23,239 nt of DNA from JBEIUO01 sp964549785 (GTDB lineage: Bacteria > Planctomycetota > Phycisphaerae > Phycisphaerales > UBA1924): positions 1-23,239 of the forward strand of contig CAZJXA010000026.1 in NCBI GenBank assembly GCA_964549785.1, written 5' to 3'. Position 1 is the stretch's first letter. Every line of letters begins with the position of its first letter. Under the pieces are notes generated by a model, which was not told the origin of the DNA, ran no database searches, and saw nothing but the letters and a program-made list of their open reading frames with translations. Shown here in pieces: positions 6,058-14,900 of the stretch. A program made the translations under genes and the position numbers.

Positions 6058-7643
6058 CTGTGTCCACCACGCGCGACATCTCGGTGCTCGAACTCGACGG
6101 GCCACACCTCGCCGCGATCACCGCGGCGGTCAACGGCGCGCGGATCGAGGTCCATCGCTGGCACTTTGCCGAACGTCCCACCGACATAGCGCCCGACGAC
6201 GTCCAGGCTGTCGGCGAGTGGGTGGGCAGAGAATTTCGCACCGCCAACCTCGCCCGCTCGCGAGTCGTCTTTGCTGTCTCCCGCGGCGACGTGGTGCTCA
6301 AGCACCTGGCCCTCCCGGCCTCGCCCAGCGTCTCTGCGGGCGATCTCGCCGGCATGGTCCGCATTCAGATGGTGCGGCAACTCACGATGACGGTCGAGGG
6401 CACGGCGATCGATTTCCTGCCGCTGGATGCCAAGTCGCCTACGGCGGCCGTGCGGCCCGTGCTGGCGGGCGCCATGCCCGCCGAGCGCGTCGACTGGTGC
6501 CGCCGCATCGCCTCGGCCGGAGGGCTCAAGCTCGCGCGGATCGGACTTCGATCCTTCGGCACGGCGGCCGCGCTCGCAAACCTCTCACAGCGTTTGGACG
6601 GCCCGGTATTGGGAGTCGCCATCGGCGCCACCTCCACCGAGTTCGTGGTGGTTGACGACGGGCGCATGGTTTTCGCCCGGGCCGCCGACCTTGCCCGCCC
6701 CGGAGCGCCCGAGGATTTTGAGAGTTTCGCGGACAAGGTGGGCATCGAGGCCCGCCGCACCTGGATCAGTTACCGAGCCGCGATGGAGTCGCGAGAGCCC
6801 GCCGTCGCGGCCATTTTGGCCGACGGAGAGCTGGCCCGCATCGTGGCCGACCGTTGCGGCACCGCGCTGTCGTGCCGGGGCGAAACCGCCGCACCGCCCG
6901 AGTCCGTCGTCATCCCCGCGGAACTTTCGCCCGCCGAACGGGCCGCGGCGAACCCTCTTTGCGGTCTGCTGCTGGAGCAACTGCTCGGTCGCCCGATGCT
7001 CGACTTCGCGAACCCGCGCCGGATGCCCGACCGGGCCGCACGGGTCCGCCAACTGGTCCTCGCCTCGGCGTTGGGAGCAATCCTCGTGGGTGGTGTGGGG
7101 TACGTCGTTCGCGACTCGTCGCTCTCGACGCTCCGCACCGAACTCGCTGCGCTCGAGGCGTCGGAAAAGGACCTTCGCGGCAAAGTCGATCGGATGTCGC
7201 TCCTGGCGGTGCGGGCTCGCCACGCCGATGAGTGGCGCACCGGCGGTATTGACTGGCTCTCCCACTTGGACGCCGTCACTGCGGCCCTCCCGGATGCCTC
7301 GCGTGCCCGGGCCGACGAGATCACCGCGGCAGCCACCTCGGGCCTCTCGTTCGATCTCGGGAGCGACAAGTCCTTGCTCAAAGGAAAGTGGACGCCCCGC
7401 CGCCGGGCCGTGATCCGCCTCACCGGCAGCCATGACGATCAGCGGGCCGTCGCCGAGATGCGGGAACGCCTGCTCGCCGATCAGGTCTATGAAGTTGAGA
7501 GCAGCGGCCCTGACAAGGCCGACCGCTTCGGGTTGGACCTCGTCACCTTCAGCACAACGTCGGCCAAGCCGGCCAAGCCAGCCGCGCCGGGCACCACCGC
7601 GGCCCGGCCCGCGCCCGCGACCAAACCGGCGGGTCCATCATGA
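6030..7643 (+). CDS. gspL: GspL/PilM-type inner-membrane platform protein
   Basis: This is a protein of 537 residues with the GspL layout: a cytoplasmic actin-like (PilM/GspL) half, one membrane span and a small periplasmic half. The cytoplasmic part contains VFAVSRGDVVLKHLALP near 80-100, typical of PilM/GspL strand-helix patterns, and GVAIGATSTEFVVVDDGRMVFAR near 195-217, the phosphate-2-like actin-fold motif of PilM. The membrane span is about residues 342-361, followed by a short coiled-coil-like helix (LSTLRTELAALEASEKDL), a ferredoxin-like region and a Pro/Ala-rich tail. It would recruit the GspE ATPase and bind GspM. The ATG at 6030 lies inside gspK; an in-frame GTG at 6060, just after the gspK stop, is an alternative. 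The stop overlaps the next gene in ATGA. The sequence could equally be described as a PilM-PilN fusion. Confidence 0.83.
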   Translation: MDVRATEPLTVSTTRDISVLELDGPHLAAITAAVNGARIEVHRWHFAERPTDIAPDDVQAVGEWVGREFRTANLARSRVVFAVSRGDVVLKHLALPASPSVSAGDLAGMVRIQMVRQLTMTVEGTAIDFLPLDAKSPTAAVRPVLAGAMPAERVDWCRRIASAGGLKLARIGLRSFGTAAALANLSQRLDGPVLGVAIGATSTEFVVVDDGRMVFARAADLARPGAPEDFESFADKVGIEARRTWISYRAAMESREPAVAAILADGELARIVADRCGTALSCRGETAAPPESVVIPAELSPAERAAANPLCGLLLEQLLGRPMLDFANPRRMPDRAARVRQLVLASALGAILVGGVGYVVRDSSLSTLRTELAALEASEKDLRGKVDRMSLLAVRARHADEWRTGGIDWLSHLDAVTAALPDASRARADEITAAATSGLSFDLGSDKSLLKGKWTPRRRAVIRLTGSHDDQRAVAEMRERLLADQVYEVESSGPDKADRFGLDLVTFSTTSAKPAKPAAPGTTAARPAPATKPAGPS

Positions 7644-8650
7644 ATCTGCGTTCCCTCCCCACCCGCACCCGCCGGCTTCTGTACGCGGGGTTCGCGATCG
7701 CGACGCTGGTGGCCGGCGTGGTCGTGTACCAGCGGGTTTTCGCGGCTCCGCAGACCGCTTTGCAAGCATCGATCGACCGAACGACGGCCTCGATTTTCAC
7801 GCTGCAAAACCTGCTCGACGACGAGGTCGAATATCAGCGCCACCTCCGCGATTTCGCGGGCACGACCCTCGGCGGAGCAGTCGATCGGGTTCAGCACCGC
7901 CTCCGCACCGGTCTGGCCCGGGCGGCCGAGGTCGCCGGCCTTTCACAGGTCATCGTCGATGCCGACGACCCGCAGGAAGTCCTCAATCCGGCGGTCAGCG
8001 CGAAGGGCGTTGCCCCACTCACGAAACGTGCTCTGCGATCCAAAGCGGATTTTGAGCTTATCCGGGGCAGCGTCCAGGGCCTCGGAACCTTGGAACAAGC
8101 CACCCGCGCGTTGGCGCTGCTCCAGTCTCAGAAATGGATTCACCGCGTGGATTCATTCTCGCTCCGCCCGGTCGGAAAGATGCGAGACCGCTACGAGTTC
8201 CGGGCCCAGGTCGCGACTCTTTTTGCCCGCGACCTCACCCAGACCGACGCCTCAGAACCGGAACTCTCACCGCCGACCGTCGATCTTGAATCGCTCGCCC
8301 GCGTTGTGGCCGCGCGGGCGTTCTTCACGATCCCCGACCGCTCGGTCCCGGTGGTCATCGCGGCGGTGCCGCAGCCCGCCGCCCCGACCGAGGTCCCCGT
8401 CCCGGGCGCGGCCATCTTCCTCCCGTATGAAGACTGGCACTTGACCGGTGTGATGGCAGGACGGGCCGGCGTGTCCGCGATCATGCTCAACCGCAAGAGC
8501 GGGCAATCCGTGACGCTTGAAAAGGGCGGCACGGTCTTGGACGCCGTCTTTGTTGATACCCGCGCCGACTTCGCGATCTTTGAGATTTCTGGCAAACGCT
8601 TCGAAGTGGCGAACGGGGCCTCGCTCGCGTCCCGACAACCCGGGGGCTAA
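7640..8650 (+). CDS. GspM/PilO-like protein with C-terminal GspC-HR/PilP-like domain
   Basis: This is a protein of 336 residues. A basic N-terminus and a single membrane span at about 13-30 are followed by a helical, probably coiled-coil segment (TALQASIDRTTASIFTLQNL). A ferredoxin-like region at about 138-195 (FELIRGSVQGLGTLEQATRA and LQSQKWIHRVDSFSL) matches the PilO/GspM pattern. The last 75 residues differ: WHLTGVMAGRAGVSAIMLNR, then VTLEKGGTVLDAVFVD, then FAIFEISGKRFEV. This is a small beta domain with the LTGV opening of GspC homology-region and PilP domains, which contact the secretin N0 domain in known systems. A Pro-rich linker (about 240-260) joins the two parts. No separate gspC is in the window, so this gene may supply both functions. 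The ATG overlaps the gspL stop. The fusion call is from pattern only. Confidence 0.72.
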   Translation: MNLRSLPTRTRRLLYAGFAIATLVAGVVVYQRVFAAPQTALQASIDRTTASIFTLQNLLDDEVEYQRHLRDFAGTTLGGAVDRVQHRLRTGLARAAEVAGLSQVIVDADDPQEVLNPAVSAKGVAPLTKRALRSKADFELIRGSVQGLGTLEQATRALALLQSQKWIHRVDSFSLRPVGKMRDRYEFRAQVATLFARDLTQTDASEPELSPPTVDLESLARVVAARAFFTIPDRSVPVVIAAVPQPAAPTEVPVPGAAIFLPYEDWHLTGVMAGRAGVSAIMLNRKSGQSVTLEKGGTVLDAVFVDTRADFAIFEISGKRFEVANGASLASRQPGG

Positions 8651-8923
8651 AGGATTCTCTCCCGCATGCCCAGTTACCGGCAGCGGTCGGCAGGCGTGTG
8701 GGCAGTCGTTTCGCACTGGACCTTCAAAAACCAGCGGACTCCCCACCCGCCGACGGTGTAAAGTGCCACCTCGAAACGGGGGCCACTCCGTATGCGGTCG
8801 GCTGCCGGCCCCCCCTTGGCCCTTGCCAGGGGCGCCAACGCACGATCCAAAGTGGTTCGGCGGCGGATTCTGCTCGGAATCGGATTCGATCACCCAATGC
8901 TCCCAGGGCCATGGAGTTTTCTC
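8651..8923 (+). other. Leader region between the platform genes and the giant secretin
   Basis: This 273-nt stretch has no convincing gene. It breaks the tight overlaps of the upstream operon. The frame of the secretin is open from 8762, so in-frame ATGs at 8792 and 8897 could in principle extend that protein, but they precede no recognisable feature. A nested inverted repeat, GATTC (8866-8870), GAATC (8877-8881), GATTC (8883-8887), lies near the downstream end. I could not find a convincing promoter. Confidence 0.5.
8913..8916 (+). promoter_or_regulatory. Ribosome binding site that decides the secretin start
   Basis: GGAG at 8913-8916 lies 7 nt before the ATG at 8924. The other in-frame ATGs at 8792 and 8897 do not put the signal peptide closer to the N-terminus, so 8924 is preferred. 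Confidence 0.5.
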
Positions 8924-11900
8924 ATGCGAACGGAATCCCCCTCGTCGCGAGATCAAGATTTCTCCCACGGTCCGCTGTCGGCGAACGACATTCCCTGCCT
9001 GATTCCCCCGCGTGGACCGACCAAACCGCGCTCCGGCCGAACGCTCGCGGCCGCGCTTCTGGTCGCTTCCGCCGGATTGGCCGCCTCGGCCCGTGCCCAG
9101 GCCACGCCCGCCGCACCGGAACCGCAGCCCGCGACCCAGCCCGGTTCTGCACCGGTCGCGGAGCCGAGCACGACCGCGGCGCCGCCCGTCGCGGCACAGC
9201 CGGAGCCGGCGCCGCTTCAGCAAACAGCGCAGCCTGAAGTTCCCCCGGTCGCCCCGCCGCCCGGGCCGGAAGCACTGACCGCACCGGTGCAGCCCCCGGT
9301 CATTGCGCCGGTTGAAGCGGCTCCCGTCGCGGCTGCCCCCGTCGCCGCGCCCGAGCCCGCGCACGCGGTTTCGGTGACGCCGCCGGAGCCGGAGATCCGG
9401 TTCAATTTTCGGGAAGCCCCGCTCGAAGCGGTCCTGAACTTTTTCGCCAAGGAAAGCGGCGTCCCGATCATCTATGAAGCGGCGACCCCGGTCGGTGTGC
9501 TGACGTTCATCAGCGCGTCGGGCTACACCTTTGATCAGGCCCTGAGCATCCTCAACCTGAATCTCCAGCGGTTCGGGGTGCACCTCCGCCGACAGGATCA
9601 GTACCTTTATCTGGCCACCCTCCAGGATTCGATGAAGAAGCCGCTCCCGGTGAGCGACCCCGGCGCGGTCGGTGATCTTTCACCGGACAAGTTCGTGACC
9701 GTGGGGATCGCTCTGGATAACGCCCGGGCCGACCTCGTCACCGAACAGATCAAGACCCTCATCGGTCCCTACGGCGGCGTTGTGGCGGTTCCGGCACAGA
9801 ACATGGTGATCGTCGTTGAGTCGGCGGCCCAGGTGAAGCGCATCCGGGACATCATCTCGGCGATCGACGCGGTGCGGCCGGTGGACTCGGCATTCAAGAT
9901 CTTCGGGCTGCGGTACGCGCAGGCCGAGGCGGTTCACAACGCCCTCAAGGGGCTTCTGGGTGAGCGCGTCGTCACCACGTTCATCGATAAGGACGGTCGC
10001 AAGACGACGACGCAAGACGTCTCGGTCGCCGGTCTGAATATCCAGCCCGATACGCGCACCAATTCGATCATCGCCATAGGCTCCGCTTCCCGCCTCCAGT
10101 CGGCGGCCGAATTGATCTCGCTCCTCGATGTGCCGGAGGCGGGCGTCGCCGAGTCGTCGATGATAACCCGGGCGGTCTCGCTGTTGACCCCTCAGCAAGC
10201 GGCGGAGCAGATCGGGGTGCTCTTTGCAAACCTCGACGCCAAGCGACGGCCGACCGTCATTCAGGTTGCGGACTCGGGGAAAATCACGATCGTCGGTGAC
10301 CGTCTTTTGCTGGCCCAGGCCACAGCGCTGCTCGACCAGGTCGATCCTGTCGGACCCGAATCCGCCTCGCCCGCCACCGACCGTGTCGCCTCGACCGTCG
10401 CGCTCCGCCACATCACGCCCGCGCTGGTTGAGTCGCTCGCCCCGCGACTCCTCACGCCCCGGCAGTTGCAGTCCATCCGCTTTGCGCCCACCACCGACAC
10501 TCGCGGCGTCGTCATTGCCGGCCCCGCCGCCGATGTCGCCGCCTTCGAGCGCTTGCTCGCCGCCTTGGACGTCGAATCCCGGTCGGACCGCGACGTCCGC
10601 ATCGTGCGGCTGGATGCCGCGACTGCCGCCGCAACGCTCGCCCGGGCCAAAGACCTGTACACGCAGTCCGGCAAGGATCAGTCCGACCCGGTTTCGGACA
10701 CGCTCGATGCCGCGAGCGGATCCGTCACACTCGTCGGGTCCAGGCGTTCACTCGACGCGTTCGATGCGGTGCTGCTGCAGGCCCGCCAGGCCGAGGCCGG
10801 GGCGGCCCAGACCCGCCGCTATACGCTCACCCACGCGTCGCCTTCGGCGCTCGCCGCCAAATTGTCTCGTCTCGCGCGCCCGCTCCTCACGCCGTCCGAC
10901 GGGTCGCCCTTCACCGAGCCGGTGATCGAGCCGCTGGATGACATCGACACGCTCATCGTCCGGGCGACGGCGGCCCAGTTCGGCGTTCTCGCGGAACTGG
11001 TGGCCCAACTTGATACACCCGCGTCGGCCGGTCGGGAGTTCAAGATTGTCACCCTACCGGTTGGCAACCCTGCGGTCCTGCTCGACCGGGCCCGGGCGAT
11101 CTATGGTCCGCGTGCCGACGCCCTCGCGCCGGCCGACGCGGCGTCGCTTCAGACGACGATCGACGAAGCCTCGGGGAGCCTCTTCATCTCCGGCCGTGCC
11201 GCGGCGATCCGGGCTTTCTCGGAGTCGGTCGATCAGGCCCTGCAACTCGCGCCGCCGGCCCGCAGCACCCGCATCGTCGATGTTCAGAACATCCCGGCCA
11301 AGGACCTCCTGCCACGGCTTGCTGTCATCCTCGCCGCCTCCGACCCGATCGACACCAGCCGCAAGGTTCCGGCGCCCGGCCTGTCCGCGATCGAGCAGAC
11401 GAACTCAATATTGGTCAGCGCGGAGGACGCTCAGCACGCCGTCATTCTGCAACTGGTCGCGCGCCTTGATCGGGCCGAGCAGGGCGACCTGCCCTCCCTC
11501 AAACTCCTGCAACTCCGCACCGCGGAGGCGCCCTCCATCGCGGCGATGCTGACCGAGCAATACGGCAAGCGTCCGCAGGCCGATCGTGCCGCCAAGCCCG
11601 TGGAGGTGCGGGCAGACGCGGGGACGAACACGCTCATCGTCTCGGCCCACGCCGATCTCTTCGACGAAATCCGAACCTTTGTCGACGAGATCAATAAAGA
11701 CAAGAAGACCGGACCCGGCCGCGTGACCGAGTTGTTCCCGCTCAGGGTCGCCAAGGCCTCCGATGTCGCCGTCGCGATGGACAAGTTGTACCCCGAGCCG
11801 CCCGTCCCCGCCGACCGCCTGGGCCGCCCGCAGCCGTGGCTGCGCCAACCCAAAGAGGTCACGGTCTCGGCCGAACCCACCAGCAACTCCCTGATCATCG

Positions 11901-14900
11901 ACGCCCCGGCCGACCGCATGGAGAGCCTGCGGGAACTCGCCGCGCAGCTCGACCGTGTGGAATTGCCCCCGGCCGCGGAGCTGCGCACCTGGCGGGTGCT
12001 GGGTCCGAGCCTCGATGCGGTCTCCAAGACCTTGACGGCGATGGCGGCCCGGGGCGTGCTGTCCGAGCCCGCCCAAGCCGGCAAGCAGCCCGTGCAGGTG
12101 ATGATCGAGGTGGAGCCCAAGTCGTCGACACTCATCGTGGCGGGCGATGCCAAGACCTTCGAGATCACCGAGAAGGTTCTCAAGGACCTTGCGCTGATCC
12201 CCATCGAGAAGGGCCTTCGTATCATTCCGGTCGCGAACGATCAGGCCGCGCTGGTGCGATCCCGGGCTCTGGAAATCTACTCGGCCCAGGTGGCGCAGGT
12301 CCCCGATGCCACCCCGATCGAGGTTACGGTCAATGAGTCCAGCAATTCGCTGATGGTGGTGGCCGACGAGGCCGGCATGACGCGCTTCGTCAAGGTGATG
12401 GACGAACTGTCGCGCCAGTCGGGTGCCCCCCGCGAAATCCGGTTGATCGAACTCAAACTCGCCAAGTCCGCCGAGGTGGTTGGCTTCCTGCGGGATCTCG
12501 TCGCGTCGAGCGACACGCTCAAGATAAAGGGCGGGGCCGCTCCCGAGTTTGAGCCGATCGAGGCGACGAACAGCATCATGGCGGCGGCCCAGCCGGGACA
12601 GTTCGCGATTATCGAGGCTCTGGTTCGCGAGCTCGACAACGCCCAGACTGCCGACCGGCCGCCGATGCGGATTCTGAAACTCCGCACCACCGAGGCCTCC
12701 AACCTGGCCGGGGTGCTCCAGGCGGGGTTCGACCGCCGCTCCATCGATGAGCGAGGGAAGAAGCCAGTCACCATCGAGGCCGACCCCGCGACCAACACGC
12801 TCATCATCTCGGCCCACGCCGACGTCCTCCCCGAGATCGAGGCCATCGTCTCGCAACTGAACGAAACGCAGGCGGCCGACGCCGAGGGCCGCGAGATCCG
12901 CATCTTTCCGCTCAAGGTCGCCCGGGCCGAAGAACTCGCGATCACGATCGATCAGATGTTCCCGGAGCCGCCGGTGCCGATCGACCCACGGACGCGTCAA
13001 CCGCGGCCGGACCTCAAGCCGCCCCGCGAGGTTGTCGTCAAATCCGACCGGGCGACCAACTCGCTCATCGTCGATGCCCCGGCCAAACGCCTTGCCGGGT
13101 TCGAGCAGATTGTCAAAAGCCTGGACCAGACGAAACTGACGGAGGACGTCGAACTCCGCACCTACACCGTGACCCACGCGGACCTCGCGGCCGTGGCGAC
13201 GGCCATCCGGGCCTTGGCGGCGTCCGGCTCGCTCACCGGTTCGGCGGCGGCCCGCCCCGTCATGGTGGAAACCGAACCCACCAGCCGGACGCTCGTGATC
13301 TCGGCTCCCAAGACCGCGTTCGAGCAAATCGAGAAGGTGCTGACTCAAGTGGATGCGGCTCCCAACCGCCCCGAGAGCATCCTCCGCATTCACGCGCTGA
13401 CGCACGCGCGGGCCGATCGCATCCAACCCCTCCTGCAAAGACTGCTCGTGGCCCGCCTGCGGACGCAGCGCGACGCCGGCACCTTCCTCGGCGACCCGGA
13501 GCAACTGCTCGACATCACCGCCGACTCGGGCTCCAACAGCCTCATCATCTCCGCCCCCGCGGACATCCAGAACCTCGCCGACGAGGTCATCAAGGCCTTG
13601 GACACCGAGGCCTCGGCGGCGGGCCGTTCCGTCGTCCGGGTTGTTCCGCTCGCGTACGCCGAGGCCGGGAGCGTCTCCGCCGCGCTCATCGCCGCGCTCC
13701 CCGCGCTCGCGCTCCCCTCGGGCGAGGCCGTTTCGATTGTGCCCGCCCCGGGCTCCAACGCGATCATCCTCTCCGGGGCCGTCAAAGATCTCGCGAAAGT
13801 GGAGCAACTCATCCAGCCGCTGGATGTCCGCCCCAGCGGCGCCGAAACGCCCAGTGTCGAAACCTTCGCGCTCCAGCACTCCGATGCCGTCACCATCGCG
13901 GCCCTCGTTCAGTCGCTCTTGGTTCAACAACAGGAGACCGACCCGCGCATCGTGCAACTGCAACTCCAACTCGCCCGCCAGAACCGGCTCGATCTCTTCA
14001 AGCGGCCGATGATCCGTGTCGAGGCGGCCCAGCGCACCAACTCGCTCATCGTCTCGGCCCCGCTCGCCACCATCGAACTTGCCAAGTCCATCATCGAGCG
14101 TCTGGACGTTCCGGCCGACGTCACGGACCGCATCGTCGCGACCTTTACACCCGCCAAGGCGGAGCCCGCAGCGCTGATCGCGACCACCCGAAGCATCGTC
14201 GATACCACGGTTCCCGGTGCCCGCGGCCCCGTCGAGTTGCTGGTGCAGGCCGCCTCCGGCAGCATCGTCATTCTGGGTTCGCAGGCTCAGGTCGATGAAT
14301 CACTGCGTGTCCTCGCCGAGTTTGATGATCGCGCGCCGATGCTTCCCGGCCTGGATGTGCGGGTCGTGTCGCTGAAGAATGTCGATGCGGCCTCGATCGC
14401 CCCGAGTCTTCAGAATCTCCTCTCCGACCGCTCCCGCTGGCCTTCTGAACTCCGCCGGGCCGAGGCCGCGGGGCTCAAAGTCCCGTCGCCCACCGTCACG
14501 GCCGAAGCGGCGAGCAATCGGCTGCTTCTCAGCGTTCCCTCACTCCTGCTGCCGCTGGCGGATGAACTCACGACCGCGCTCGATCAACCCTCCACCGGCA
14601 CCGGCGTCGAGGTCGAGGTCTTCAAACTCGGTTCGGGCGATGCGGCCTCGGTGGCGACGGCGGTCACGACGGCCCTCGCCGCCACCGCCACACCGGGCGA
14701 AGCCAAACCAACCGTCTCGTCCGAGAAAGCAAGCAACACCGTGATCGTCTCGGGCGGCCCGGAAACCCTGCGCCGGGCTTCCACGCTTATCAACTCGATG
14801 GATCAAGCCGTGGAGCCGGGCGGCATCGGCGTCCGCACCATCCTCCTCAAGCACGCCCGCGCGGAGGCTCTTGCCCCGGTCCTGGAGACGATCCTCAGCC

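Noticed and set aside
8866..8887. Nested GATTC/GAATC/GATTC inverted repeat upstream of the secretin as a regulator site
   Set aside because: Only 5-bp arms with no matching site elsewhere in the window; too short to call an operator.
8792..8923. Alternative upstream in-frame starts (ATG 8792 and ATG 8897) for the secretin
   Set aside because: They would push the signal peptide still further from the N-terminus, and a Shine-Dalgarno-like GGAG sits at the right distance from 8924. They cannot be fully excluded.
11405..13969. Long open frame on the - strand (854 codons)
   Set aside because: It lies wholly antisense to the secretin array, has Arg/Gly/His/Asp-rich repetitive content and no recognisable motif. 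Long antisense frames are expected opposite GC-rich coding DNA.
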